From Rhizophagus clarus (Eukaryota; Glomeromycota; Glomeromycetes; Glomerales; Glomeraceae), in the NCBI GenBank assembly GCA_015698045.1, contig BLAL01000250.1, positions 496,001-560,000 of the forward strand: 64,000 nucleotides of DNA, given 5' to 3'. A model generated the notes under the pieces. It saw nothing but the letters and a program-made list of their open reading frames with translations, was not told the DNA's origin and did no database searches. Within the stretch, counting starts at the first letter, position 1. Each line of letters opens with the position of its first letter. Below are positions 1-12,559 of this stretch, one piece after another. Position numbers and translations under genes: made by a program.

Positions 1-713
1 AAATCATTATCTTAGATTTCATTTTCGAATCATTTTCTTTTCTAAATACTTTGATCTAAATAATAATATTTTTTTTAAAAAAAAACTGTAATTATTCTTG
101 TTATTTATTGTATTGGTTCAATGATTAAGAGTATACAGTATAAAAAAGATATTGATCCATCACGTTTTATTAATATAATATACATAAGTTTAACAATTAT
201 TATTATCTTTGATTGAATGATCTTCAAAATCATTACTTCTAATGATTCAATCACCTAAATTATAATATCTCATAAAATTCTGAGTATTTGAAACGAATAT
301 TTTAAAATAATTACATACTTCCGTATTTCCATTTTACATAATAATAACAAAATATTAATTTATCATTGGGATTGGAATCAAACTCCTATAATTTGATTCT
401 GGTAATTAATTGTTAAATTTGTGGCACAAAATTCTAATGATCCATAATTTAATCATCTGTTAATTTATTTGGCTTTTGTACTTTTTTGTACGAGAATAAA
501 AAGAATATACAATGATCGGAGGTAACTCTGGCCGAGTTCATTATTCGCGTCCAGAATTTAAAATTTGTACAACTCAAAAATCTGATGTGTGGCTAAACTG
601 TTGTAATTATCACGTGATTCATAATTTCGTAATTTGGGCCGGTACTATATAGTTTCTGTTGAAATTCGAAATTCGATTACAATCAATCAAATTTGATTAC
701 TTAATACAAAATA
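1..713. other. Gene-free AT-rich flank
   Basis: No open frame or recognisable gene is visible. A less AT-rich patch at about 515-660 contains the palindrome ATCACGTGAT (609-618). That E-box-like core also occurs near 10988, 11147 and 58921, always in less AT-rich patches, so it may belong to a dispersed repeat. Confidence 0.4.
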
Positions 714-1115
714 GTGTAAATTACTTGCTTAGCACTCTAGATGTTATATTTTTAAATTCTTGTTTTTTGCGAATAACTTAGTTGACGAGAAATATACTTA
801 ATATTATATCAATCAATTGATTGATCATAAGTAACAAGGAGCAAACATATTCTCCCTTATTCTTGTCCGAATTAATTTGTGTATACGGTATCTAATAAAT
901 TGAGATGGTTCCGGTGATTTCATCTAAATTCTGGCTTTATTACATTCATTGCATTTCCTTTTTTTTTATATTTTGATTTGACTATGGTTTATGTTGATTA
1001 AATAATTATGTGATATTTGGTATTGAAAGTCATTTATAAATGGACCATAATTATTATGATTATTTATTTTTCTTGAAACATTCAAAAGGAATTACTCAAT
1101 ATATGATATATATAT
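714..1115 (-). pseudogene. Relic of kinase first exon
   Basis: Two blocks (about 714-805 and 905-1012) resemble, on the same strand, the first exon of the kinase gene at 1355-3168, including the end of the N-lobe and the Cys-rich start. The segment between them, which should hold the glycine loop, is lost. The block at 1050-1115 resembles the sequence just upstream of that gene's start. No open frame remains. It is read as a decayed tandem copy of the kinase 5' end. Confidence 0.6.
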
Positions 1116-1354
1116 ATTAAAAAAAATATGAAATATGAAAGTTTATTTATAATTTAATCATTTAGATTATTTAAAATTAAAATTTTTTCAGCACTGCATC
1201 AATTATGTAGTGAAAAGGAATACATTTATATTGACAAATAAACAATTACAATTTACTTAATATATTACAAAAGTGAGTTTTCTCATTGATTTTATAAATG
1301 GTGGGGTATACATTTTATCAGATAAATAATCTATTAAGAGAAATTTTTAATTCA

Positions 1355-3168
1355 TTAAAAATTAATATCGAAATCATGTTCCTTAGTAATATATACTGTA
1401 AATATAAATTAAGAAATCAGGACGGAATTTTATATTAAAAATAATCATGAAATATACTGTATCTACTTACCGTCACCATTGTTGTTAGAATTTATATCAA
1501 TATCTAATCCGAATTCTTTTGTAAAATAATCTATAAAAATATAAAATACTATTAAATCAAACTTAAGAAGTTGATATAATATAGGAAAAAAGTTATTACC
1601 ATCATCATCGTTTTCAAATAAATTGTTTCTTTTAATACTTTGACCTAATATATTTTTTAATTACATAATAAATATTGACTTCTTAATCTTATTACAGTTG
1701 CAAACGGATATCATACCATTATCATTATTATCTTCAAATTTTCTTTTGACTTTTTCTAAATTAAGGGATGTCCATCTTGAACTCCTTATAGACATTGCAG
1801 AATTAATCATGCCACTTAAAGGTCTGCTCTTGTAAATAGCACCTGAATGATTAGTTGTTACAGGTCCAATATCCGATGATCTTATAATTTTTGTTTTACC
1901 TTCAATGGTATTGTTAATTTCCTCCAAACTCATTTTATTAATTTTATTATATATATCTACAGCCTGTGGTCTCTTACTTGGATCAGAATGCCAGCATTCT
2001 TCCATTAATTCAATATAACCATCAGGTGCATTTGTAACGATTGGTGGACGTAAACCATCAAATATATCAATGATAAGATATGTATCATGATTTCGATCTC
2101 AAAAAGGTCTTCTACCCGTCATAAACTCCCACATAATCATTCCAAAACTATATATATCTGAAGCCACTGTATACTTTTGTCCTTGAAAAATCTCTGGTGC
2201 CATATAGGGAATAATACCATAGTTCTCGTTATTATCTTTAGATTCAGTTGCAGATTTACTTATTCCCAGATCACCTATATATGGACATTCATATTCATCA
2301 AAAAAGATATTTCCACTGTGAAGATCTCTGTGAATAATATGCGCACTATGCATATTAATAAGTCCATTTGCGATCTTTTCTAACTGATCCAACTTATCAT
2401 ACCATTTAATGTTATAAAAATCATCGCATATATAATGTATTAAATCACCTTTATTATAATATGGCATAATAATCATAAAATCTTGAGAATTCAAGTCTTG
2501 AGTAATTCCATAATAACTAATAACACCGTTAATCCGACGATGCCACGCTTTACTTCTTATTGACTTAGAATACTTTGTTTCCAATTTTGCATGATAATCA
2601 TAAAATACTTTAAGCTAGAATAGAAATTTATTTATTAATTACATTCTAAATTATTGAAAATAAATTAGATAATACTGTATGTTACCTCGTTTAGCTCTCT
2701 AGATGTGATATTTTTAGAATTATTGAGTTTTTTGAGAATAACTGTATGATTAGATAAACGAGAAATATTTTTACGATCAATACCACGTGAATTAATTGGA
2801 CCATTAACCCAAGTTGCTTTATAAATTTTACTAAATCCTCCTTCAGCAATAAATTCTATATTTTTGAATTGATTATAGGGGACAAACTCCATTTTCCCTT
2901 CCATTTTGATAAGATTAGTTTGTGAATATTTGATGAAATCATCAACAATGTTGTTTCCACTCAGATTAACGTTAAATATCTCCTTCGTTTTGTAACATAC
3001 GTGACAAATCTGATGACTTTTGTCTAAAGGTTTCCTTCTTTTATTACATTCCTTACATTTCTCTTTTTTATACTTTGATTTGACAATGGTTTGTGTTTGT
3101 TGACTTAAAGATGTGTCACTTAAAATTAAAAAGTCAGATTTATGTTTATAATGTGTTAACTGATTCAT
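1355..3168 (-). pseudogene. TKL-like protein kinase with in-frame TGA
   Basis: Five exons are inferred: 3168-2686, 2614-1717, 1644-1600, 1530-1471 and 1395-1355. Together they give 509 codons. The N-terminus has a CxxC pair (KCKEC, then CHVC), followed by a glycine loop (EGGFSKIYKA), a VILKKL lysine, the catalytic loop HRDLHSGN, DLG in place of DFG, APE, and the C-lobe motif SDIYSFGMIMWE. At 2101-2099 a TGA stands where the intact paralogue at 5737 has TGG (Trp after GRRPF). The frame then stays open and every downstream exon keeps its splice sites. The rest of the C-lobe (CWHSDPSKRP) would be lost, so the gene is probably recently dead or truncated. A readthrough product or a base-call error is possible. 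The kinase family is established from motifs; the substrate is unknown. Confidence 0.85.
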
Positions 3169-5736
3169 GATTATTTATGAGATATTCAAAAAGAAAACTG
3201 CTTGATATATATAACTGTTTTTGCAAAAAAAAAAAAAGTTTTATTAAGATAATGAGTTTACGTAATACGTGATGGAAATTTCCAATACTAACACAAAATG
3301 GATATTACAAAAAATTGATCATTTTCATTCTTAATATGGCTAATATTCATTTCAAAAGAAGTTTCGATTGTTATTGTGCGTTTCTGTTGCAGTATTCTTA
3401 GAAGACTATCACAACATTGCATTGTACGACGTAAAACATACCTACAGTACACAATATTATATGAAAAAAAAATTAAACAATGAATGTTGATATTAAAAAA
3501 CTTTTTATTGATTGCCTTATCCATTAGGTTCTTTTAAAAATAAAACAATTTTAGAACCTAATAAACGATACGGTGATGTTCCAGACTATTTTAAGAAAAT
3601 CCAATCCTTGTTTTAAGAGCGTATATGATTTTTCAATTTGAAGGGTTTATCATTTTCAATAATTAAAATTGAAGTCTAGAGTTTGATGGTGAATAATTCG
3701 ATAATAGTTTGGAATCCATAAAATAATGAATAAAATTTTATTACGTCAAATTTAATTTTGTTTTTAATAAAAAGGAATTGTAAACATGTGATATTTTAAC
3801 ATAATTAGAAATTTAAACATCAATTGTATCTGAAACAATGACTGAAGTACTCATGTATTTTGTTTATATTTATTCTACATTTCTTGACTAATTAATAAAT
3901 GTATTCAGTTTTTATAATAAACTTCGTTTATAGATTATTTTTACTTATAAAATCATATTATAGTAATATATTGAAATTAATTATAAAATGAACTATTATA
4001 ATGGTGTTTATATATAACAATTGGAGTATTGTCATTTTTCTTTTGTTTTCTTCTTATCATTATCGGTATTTGGTTGAATATGTTCATTGTTTGACTATAG
4101 TTCCGTAACTTTAATAAAATCACCAAATAACTGTTAATTCGCTGAAAAACTAAAATTAATGGATAAATTTGGATTTAATAAAAATGGAGAAAATATAAAA
4201 GAAAAATTAAGAGCAAGTTTAAAAAAAGTCTAAGTTAAGTTTTTATTTATACCACCCATCCTACACAATAAAATTACCGAATAATAAATATCGTTACTTA
4301 AAAGTAGCTTGAATCAAATTTAGTTTGCGATTCTGGGCTCCGCCAGTGTCGAATAACTATTTATTATACATGAAATAAAATCAAAATATCTGTAAAACTA
4401 ATGATATATCTCATAAAAATATCAATCAAATCATTTTATCCGAAATATTTCAAGTAATGATCTTTGTAATTTTAACTTTTTTGTAAAAAAAAAAATTTTC
4501 AGTTTAAAAAAAATCATTATTAGTATCCATTATTGACATTAAAATGTTACGGAAATAATTAATTGTTTTTTAATAATTGATAAATAAAATTAATTATGAC
4601 AAAGAAATACATTATTTATGTCGTATAAATAAATATATAAAATTGATTTTCGTTACATTCGTTATAAATATTATCAATGATTGTTTTTAACTATGAAAAC
4701 GTTTACTAAATATAAATTATTTATATTGACGTAAATCTTAGCATAAAAATATATTTCCAAAAAATCAAATTAATTGTTAATACAAATACTATATATTTCG
4801 AGAATAAAAGTGACTATCTGATAATATATTTTCGCACAAATTTTTTTTTAATGCCGATCTATTCTAAAACCAGTAATTAATTGAGAAAGGCTTTCTAGCA
4901 TAAATATAAAGACTTATAAAGGAAGGTTTATCAAAGGTTTATATAAAAATAGAGTTATGTAAACGCCAAGAAAAATCAAAATATTGTTAATGCAGTCAAA
5001 CGTATCTGAATTAACGAGAGCGTTATTATAGTTTGAGTAATATAGTAGTTTATATGAAAATAAATAAAATTTCTTTGTTTAAATTTTATTATTGTCAACA
5101 TCCGGTTAGTGAAAACAAAAAGCGTTAATAAACATCAACAACTAAAATACCAATTTTGGTAAGTAATGTTTTAGGGAGTAGAAGTAATTCAACACAAACA
5201 AATATTTCGGCCGATGTGCCGAGCTGCATATACTTTCTTCACAGATAATCCTCGGACGAAGACTCCTTTGTCGGAAAATCCTTTCCGAACGTGCATAATG
5301 ATGCATTCCATTTAGAAGAGATCTACAGTTTATTTGACGCAGTTTTCTTTAAAATTTAATGACCGATTTTTTTTTTACCTTCCATAATAAAGGCTGATTA
5401 TAAAAATTTAATGTTTTTATGTAACAATCAAATGAAAAATAATTGTTTCATTTAGTAAAATTTTTTTTATTGTTTTACTGTAATATCACAAAAATGTTAT
5501 GAGAACAATTTTTTTTCTTTGTCCGTCGGAATTATATGCATTGTAAGGCCGAAGGAATAATTTATTTTTTAAAGGTACAGTTTTAGATTTCTTTTCCAGT
5601 AAAAACTTTTGCACTACAATTCATACAATTTTTACTATTTTTATTATTGAAAATACATATATAAATTGGAAAATTTTTCAATGTCTCAAAAATAATTAAC
5701 AATCATCAAACTATAGAATTTTTATTATCAGACAGC
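3169..5736. other. Intergenic region between divergent kinases
   Basis: No gene is seen. The part at about 3200-3700 is the upstream region of the minus kinase and reappears, inverted and diverged, at about 16.9-17.4 kb ahead of a kinase relic, with fragments near 18.9 and 25.5 kb. A less AT-rich stretch at 5205-5565 has similar outer ends in opposite orientation (TTCGGCC followed by TGCATATA), so it may be a decayed inverted-repeat element. This last point is weak. Confidence 0.4.
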
Positions 5737-7569
5737 ATGTCCTTAAGTCAGCTGGAACAAGCGGTTTATAGGAAATGTAAAGAATGTAATAAAACAAGAA
5801 GAATTTTTGACGTAGAATACCAAATCTGTTTCTTATGTTACAATTTAAAGATAATACTTAAGCCTGAACAAAGCGGAAACAAAGTTATTGACAATTTTAT
5901 TAGATATACTCAAATTAATAAAGCTATAACAAAAGGTAAAATGGAGTTTGTTCCTTATGATCAATTCAAAAATATAGAATTTATTGCCGAAGGAGGATTT
6001 AGCAAAGTTTATAAAGCTACTTGGGTCAATGGTCCAATCAATAATTGGGGTGAGGTTAATCAAAATAGCTGGAAAATCACTCGAGACAGAAATCTTACAG
6101 TTGTTCTTAAAAAACTTAATAATTCAAAAAACATTACATCCAAGGAACTGAATGAGGTATAGTACTGTATATGTGATATTTTATACCTTGAATATAAGAA
6201 TGATAATAAATTAATGATTTTTTTTATTAGCTTCAGATATTTTATCAGATTTATTCAGATAAAAAGATTGGCCATGGTAACATTGCCGAATATTTTGGAA
6301 TTACTCAAGATCCTATTACCAAAGATATTATGATAATCATGACATATTATAGTGAAGGTGACTTGATAGGTTATTTAAATAATAAATTTTATAATATTAA
6401 TTGGAGTGAAAAGCTGTTACATTTATTTTTTATAGCACGTGGACTTTATGATATACATAAGTTGGATATTATTCACAGAGATTTACATAGTGGAAATATC
6501 TTTTTTAGAAAAGGTAGCGATGGTGAAATTTCATTTTTAGGTGATCTGGGAATAAGTAAATCTGCAACTGAATCTACAAATGATAATGAGAACTATGGCA
6601 TTATTCCTTACATGGCACCGGAGATTCTTCAAGGACAAAAATATACTAAAGCTTCGGATATATATAGTTTTGGAATGATTATGTGGGAGTCTATGACAGG
6701 TAGAAGACCTTTTTGGGATCAAAATCATGATATAGAACTTATTATTGATATTTATGATGGCTTGAGACCGCAAATTGTTACAAATGCACCTGATGGTTAT
6801 ATTGAATTAATGAAAGAATGCTGGCATTCTGATCCAAATAAGAGACCAACGGCTAAAGATGTATATTACAAAATTAATAAAATCTATGATGAGGAAAAGG
6901 CAAGAACTAATAATAATCCAACAAAAATTATAAAATCATCGGATATTGGACCTGTAACAACTAATCATTCAGGTGCTATTTACAAGAGTAGACTTATAAG
7001 TGGCATGATTAATTCTGCAATGTCTATAAGAAGTTCAAGAAGTGTATCTGAAACTGGTAAATAATTTTATGATATTCTATTTAATGTAAATTATTTATTT
7101 TGATTTATTTAACATAATATTATTAATAATCACAATTTCTTTCAAAGATAAAAGAAAGTTTGCAAATTTGATTAACGATGATAACGGTATTATTATAAAT
7201 GATAAATTTTAATATATTAATGTAATCAACTAACAAAACTTCTACATATGTATAATAGACCAAAGTATTAAAACGAAAAAATTACGTGAAAATGAGTTTA
7301 ATGGTAAATATATTAATGAATTTCCTTTTTATAATATTAATGTTTATATCTTAAATTAGAATATTACTTTTATATATTTCTTTAGATTATCTTACGAACG
7401 AAATTGAACTTGATATTAATGTGGATTATAATAAACTACATGAGCCCCAAAATAAAGGTGAATAAAATATTGGTGTTTTTTAATAATATATTAAAGTATC
7501 GCTATAATTTATATTGTTTTTTAATTGAATATAGGGTACGTCACTAAGGAATTAGAATTTGATATCTAG
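5737..7569 (+). CDS. TKL-like serine/threonine-type protein kinase, six exons
   Basis: Exons inferred from GT-AG sites are 5737-6156, 6231-7056, 7148-7186, 7259-7303, 7386-7457 and 7535-7569, giving 478 aa. The protein starts with a Cys-rich segment (KCKEC then CFLC, residues about 14-35). The kinase domain follows: glycine loop EGGFSKVYKA, VVLKKL lysine, HRDLHSGN catalytic loop, DLG where most kinases have DFG, APE, SDIYSFGMIMWE, and CWHSDPNKRP. Its ATP-dependent phosphotransfer role is inferred from these conserved residues. The tail is encoded by very small exons joined at phase-1 introns, with the internal ones 39, 45 and 72 nt long. Reading through intron 2 gives an early stop after SETGK. 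The ATG at 5737 is the first in frame and gives the same Cys-rich start as the paralogue. It is the closest intact relative of the broken minus-strand gene at 1355-3168. Confidence 0.88.
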
Positions 7570-9117
7570 CATTAATAGCCCTAGGTTTATTTATATGGGG
7601 TAGAATTTTTTTTTTGAATATTTAAAGTATTGAGTATAGACAATGTTATAATGTATAGTGTGATATACTGTATAAAAGCATCGAATGACAAGAAGCTTTC
7701 AAAATTTTTATTAATGAAGTTATTTATTTATATAGTAGAATATTAAAATTATTATATTATTATTTTATAAATTTATAATTATTTATTAAATAAATAGCTT
7801 ATAATTTGAGACAATCATTATCTTTATATCTTTTAATATAAAATGTTTATTCGTTATAAAATCACGTCCAATTTGACTATTCAGTTCATTTAGCGAAATA
7901 AATAGCTTCTGTAAAATTTCTTCCCTCATCTAATTGGTTTAAAAAATTATACTTTTCAATTCTTTTATCATCTAACTCACTTGAGAATTCATGAACAAAT
8001 CTTTGGATATTTGGATATTTGACGAATATGACACGTGATATCATGTGACAAAAGTGGTCGTCAAAGTTGAAATCAATTGCTAAGACATTAATACTTCTAA
8101 GTATATACATGTATTAGATATTTTTTTTAATTATATAGAGAATACAAAACTACGAATAAATATTGAAACAAAATTTTCTTTTTTTAATGAATTTCTACAT
8201 TACCAGTTACTATTAAATATTTTTCAGATAATCAACCACAATAGAGGGAGGGCATCAGCTAAAAAGAGGAACCAGAACTTTAAGTAAATTTAGTGACTTC
8301 GTGAACATAACATAGTCCGATAAAAATTTGGATTTTCCCTTTTCTATTATCTCCCGTTATTTGCATACTCAAGAGCAAAGAAAATAATTTATCTTACCCT
8401 AAAGGATAAAAAAGTAAAAAAGTAATTGATTATATAGTTTATTTATTTTTTATAAATTCTTCAAACTTAATTATTTTTTTTTTAATAATTTACTTGAGCA
8501 AATAAATTTATATAAACGAGCCTGCCTCACTGATAATTTTTTATAATTGCAAATTTTGATTAATTTTTTGTTACAGCAAGTGAACCAATGAAAATTTTAC
8601 AGAATTAAACTTTTTGAACTATAATTGTTATAATGCAATAAATGAATTGTGGCTTGATTGCAAATTAAATACTGTATATTGATTATCCTTGTATCAATTC
8701 ATATTATACAATCTATAGTCTTTATTTCTTTTACATAGTTTTAATAGAATGAAAAGTTCAGTTTTTACTATTACCTTCTGTTTTTTATCTTTCAACAAAC
8801 TATATTCTTTAGCGTATGGTTTATAAGTTTCTTCTGAAAGATTACAGTCGTGAATTTTGTTTCAATGATGGAAGGAACATTCAAGTAATATTTCTTGTAT
8901 AAATACCAATTTTTACAAATAATGAAACCTATGAACAAATAGATAATATAACAAGATTGTTGACATGTTTACATTACAATATTTAATAATATTGTGTTTA
9001 TTAATGAATTTACTTAGAATTTGACACACATATTTTTACAAATATTTTACCAGGAACTTTCTTTATAACTTCGAGTTTAAAAAATTAAATTATAACGTTT
9101 TATTTTTACTTTTTTAA
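7570..9117. other. Gene-poor AT-rich stretch
   Basis: Apart from the weak minus-strand frame at 7886-8110, nothing gene-like is seen. A short open patch at about 8228-8290 follows a possible CAG acceptor, but it is too short to call. Confidence 0.35.
7886..8110 (-). CDS. Small hypothetical ORF
   Basis: A 74-codon frame from ATG (8110) to a stop. It has mixed, non-repetitive composition (for example FVKYPNIQRF, then SSELDDKRIEKY) and is not just low-complexity AT sequence. I do not recognise a family. It could be an exon or the end of a decayed gene; no repeat partner was seen in the window. Confidence 0.2.
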   Translation of the reverse strand: MYILRSINVLAIDFNFDDHFCHMISRVIFVKYPNIQRFVHEFSSELDDKRIEKYNFLNQLDEGRNFTEAIYFAK

Positions 9118-9333
9118 CAATACACAAAGAAAAGGCTCACGATTCGAATAGAAAACAAACGAAAAAGACACAGAAGGAAAAGAGAAGGTGAAATATTAGA
9201 TATAGAAGAAGAGAAAAAGGAAAACAACAAAAAAAAAACAGAAAATATAGAATCAAAAAAGACAGAAACATCACAAAGTAAAATAGTTAGTAACAGGAAA
9301 AGTTATAAAAATTTATGGGGATATTTAATCTAA
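9118..9333 (+). CDS. Possible terminal exon, Lys/Glu-rich
   Basis: The frame is open from a stop at 9115 to the TAA at 9331-9333, about 71 codons. It has no ATG, but an AG at 9128-9129 could be a splice acceptor. The translation is basic and then acidic (RKRHRRKREG, then DIEEEKKENN) and ends KSYKNLWGYLI. Purine-rich composition can open a frame by chance. No upstream exon was found, so this is a low-confidence coding fragment. Confidence 0.25.
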   Translation, partial: QYTKKRLTIRIENKRKRHRRKREGEILDIEEEKKENNKKKTENIESKKTETSQSKIVSNRKSYKNLWGYLI

Positions 9334-11012
9334 TAACAATTAATTAATTAATTAGCGCAAATCAAAGTAACATAAATTAGAAATATGTATTATGTTTATT
9401 CTGTAATAATTTTACAAGGAACACATCGGTATTATATGTCGGGTTAGTTGTATGAATAAGTGCATTAATACTATGCTTTTCTACTTTATTCATAAATAAT
9501 AAAGAAATGTGATTGCTCATTTCTGACAATAAAAAAAAGTATAGTTGATGAACAAAACATGGATTACAGTAATTTCAAACATTTTAATTACCTAAATGCA
9601 AAGTAAAATTATGTTTGATTTATTAAACCAGAGGAATACATAGAAAAGAAATAGTGTATACAATGTGCGGTATTGTCGATATGATACAAATTCTACACAG
9701 TAGGTTGGTTTTCATAAGTTATGATTGACTGTATAGAAATAGTGGACCAGTTTTTTTTAGTGTGATACAAGTCTCGAAATCATGTAAAAGCTATGAAAAC
9801 TTTATTTACATAATTCCAATGACTGTAAAATAATTTCTTATAAGCTTGCCACGTTTTTTTACTTATTTTTCAAAGAAAATAATTTTATTAGATATTTATT
9901 ATAATTTTCAACCCTATTTTTTTTGTTTGAAAATATATATTACTTGGACAAAAGTAACAGATTTTTTTATTTTATTAACTGCTAAAATAAAAAAAGCAAT
10001 GTTCGAAACTTTAATATGTGATGAAATAGACCCTACATAACAAAACTTCATAGTTTTATCAAAGCTTCATACAACTATATCAATTAAAGAAAATTAAAAA
10101 GAAATTTTGTCAAACAATTATCCCATATATTTATTATACTAATATTGTCAATTCAAGTAATAATGATATAATGTAATGGTACATGATCTTGATCTTGACT
10201 AATACATATACACCAAATTTCTTTTTTCTAGTTTTTTTTTTTTGTTTTTATACTATGGATTATACAAAAAAATTAATTTTTAAAACAACAGTATTGTATT
10301 TCCATTTTTTTTCCAAAATTTTATATAATAAGTAAGAGATTATGTGCATATATTATATTTTACTTTATTTATGGAGAATAGAATAAATAGCAATAAATAT
10401 AAATAAAATCCATAATAAATAATATCTTTATGATAAAATAAAATAATGATTAATTAACAAAAAAAAATTTCTGATATGAAATATTAAAAATTTATATAAA
10501 AAGCGGATGAGAGGATGAGAATGATTCGTAATTTTTACAATATATTTAATTCCTTAATAATTCATTATAAAAACTTACAACAAGAGATGTACTTAATCAA
10601 TTTCATATTTTCTAAATAATAAAGTCATCAAAAAAATCAATTCGATCGTAGCAAACTTCATTCCCGTATCTTAGGTACAGAAACATCCAAGCAACTAACG
10701 ATCCTCTGATTTCTACAACAACTACTAGGATGAAAAGGGAGAAAAATAAAACAAAGAATTTTCAATAATCATTACATGAAAAGAAAAGAATTATATTGTA
10801 GTTTCAATACAAATAAACCTATAACGTATAAAGTAATTTTTGTTCATCTTTTCTGAACTTGGTTTCTTAATTTCCTGATTCTTCTTGTCAACGAATCGTA
10901 AAGGATAATTATCACTTCTAAGGTGAGCAGCCTGTCTCCATATTTGTTTATTTCCTTTTTCGGGGGACGTCTAAAGCGGAGCAGAATCACGTGATCGTAG
11001 TAATATTTGTCA
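9334..11012. other. Gene-free AT-rich stretch
   Basis: Only low-complexity sequence and a 64-codon low-complexity frame at 9846-10040 are present. Nothing recognisable is seen. Confidence 0.4.
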
Positions 11013-11105
11013 TCCGGCGTCACACCTTTACTTTCTCATTTTTATTAAGTATTCTGGGGACAGAATTTTTTCGGTTAGTAAAAACTTGTTTGTCACCCGT
11101 CCCCG
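11013..11105. repeat. Dispersed sequence shared with the 58.4-kb MITE
   Basis: This stretch, with the core ATTCTGGGGACAGA, matches the interior of the inverted-repeat element at 58413-58653 (about 58468-58555). The two copies differ by a 2-nt length change inside the best-conserved part, so the match is nucleotide-level rather than protein-level. Confidence 0.6.
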
Positions 11106-11267
11106 TTTTTCGTCGTTTTTTCTTGCTGCTTTCATCAAATTATGGGTCACGTGATGATAGACAGAGACAACTTCATCGGTTAAATTAGGTTCCATTTCAC
11201 CGGTTGATCCTTTCTTAACTCTGACTTGATTTCGGTTCGGATAAATTATCTTCTTTGTCGTCGTCAT
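11028..11267 (-). CDS. Small hypothetical ORF
   Basis: A 79-codon frame from ATG 11267 with a fairly balanced composition (for example MTTTKKIIYPNRNQVRVKKG). The 3' third overlaps the dispersed repeat at 11013-11105. In the second repeat copy the reading frame is not kept, which argues against a conserved protein there. No family recognised. Confidence 0.2.
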   Translation of the reverse strand: MTTTKKIIYPNRNQVRVKKGSTGEMEPNLTDEVVSVYHHVTHNLMKAARKNDEKRGRVTNKFLLTEKILSPEYLIKMRK

Positions 11268-12339
11268 TTATGTAGTTTCTTGCGCCTCCATATAAAGATA
11301 AAATCGTATTTAACATATTTGCAAGTTACTGAGAATGTTCTTTATCTCCTCAAACGTTTCGCTTGTGTAAAATATAATTTGTATTCAGTATTCAGGTTCT
11401 TGCTGCTGTAACTTTTACCATATTTATTAACTTCTATAAAATCGATCCTTTCAGCCGGACTTTGTAATTTCATAATATTTTCTAAAAGTTCTTTACTATT
11501 TTTGTTTTCATGTCAAGTATTTTGTTATCCTGTCTGTGAAAATTATAAATTCTTCCTTTTGTAAAATACTTTAACAACTTCTGTAATGCGTCGTTCGTAG
11601 TAATTTCATGTATCAAAAAAAAAAAAATAAATAAAAGTGGACTAAAAGCCCCTATGTTCTTTACTGTGGAATTATATAAAGTATTTTTTTTGTAAACGAG
11701 GAAGAGTTGTTATTGCGCTGCTAATTCGAATAATCAGAACACATTTTTTTTTAATTTTCTTTTAATGGCCTCTAATGATAATCCAAATGTTTATTCTTTA
11801 TTTTGGAAGTGACTTAATTCCCCAGTTTTTAGTACACATAGTTACCTTAATCGGAAAAACTCCTATCGATCTCAACCGAATATAAACTTTTTTCTACAAA
11901 TAACGGATTTCATTTGTTCACAAAAAAAAAAAAAAATTTATTGAAATAAAAAAAAATAAAAAAAAAAAGATTTTTTTTTGCTCATGTGATGCCAAAATGA
12001 TTTAATTTTTTTTTCAATAAATGATTAACTTTTTCCTCATATACAGTACCTCATATATACGTAATAATTTATTTTTATTTTATTAATGATGAAAAGAATT
12101 ATCATTTGTTATGCTCGTAATTATATTAATAACAGACTATAATAAAAGAACAAACAAAGCCTTTTAATCTGGTAAATAAAGAAATCAGACGCACATTGAA
12201 GAGTGGCTTCTACTTTTTGTATAATTTCTAATAATAATTAATATGGAAAGCACGTGTATTGCATATATATATGTGTTTTTAAAAAAAAATAGGTATTTAT
12301 TAAAATTTTATTCATAGAAAACATGGTTTCATTTCAACT
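11268..12339. other. Gene-free AT-rich stretch
   Basis: There are long A and T runs (around 11620, 11920 and 11950-11980) and no credible frame. Nothing recognisable is seen. Confidence 0.4.
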
Positions 12340-12552
12340 GAGTATAATGTATTACGGTTTGAAGATAATAATGATGATGTTATGATATCAAAAATATTAA
12401 CTGAAATTAAAAATGATGGACATATTTTTTAACGATATATCAATTACATAATTTGATTTAATAAAATTCTTGGTATATATTTTTAGATTATCTTACAAAG
12501 AAATTAAATTGAATATTGATATAAATTTTATTAGTAACGGTATGTAAATTTA
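12340..12552 (+). pseudogene. Relic of kinase C-terminal tail exons
   Basis: The part at 12486-12540 follows a TTTTTAG acceptor and resembles the tail exon 7386-7457 of the intact kinase (GATTATCTTAC start), but a deletion puts a TGA in frame. The piece at 12360-12385 resembles the end of exon 2 of the minus kinase. No catalytic domain is present. Confidence 0.55.
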
Positions 12553-12559
12553 TACTTTA

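Noticed and set aside
2099-2101. Selenocysteine or recoded TGA
   Set aside because: The paralogue has an ordinary Trp codon here, and a single base change explains the stop; no recoding element was sought or seen.
10991-11411. Plus frames at 10991-11188 and 11226-11411
   Set aside because: Opposite the slightly better minus frame and across a dispersed repeat; low-complexity and unsupported.
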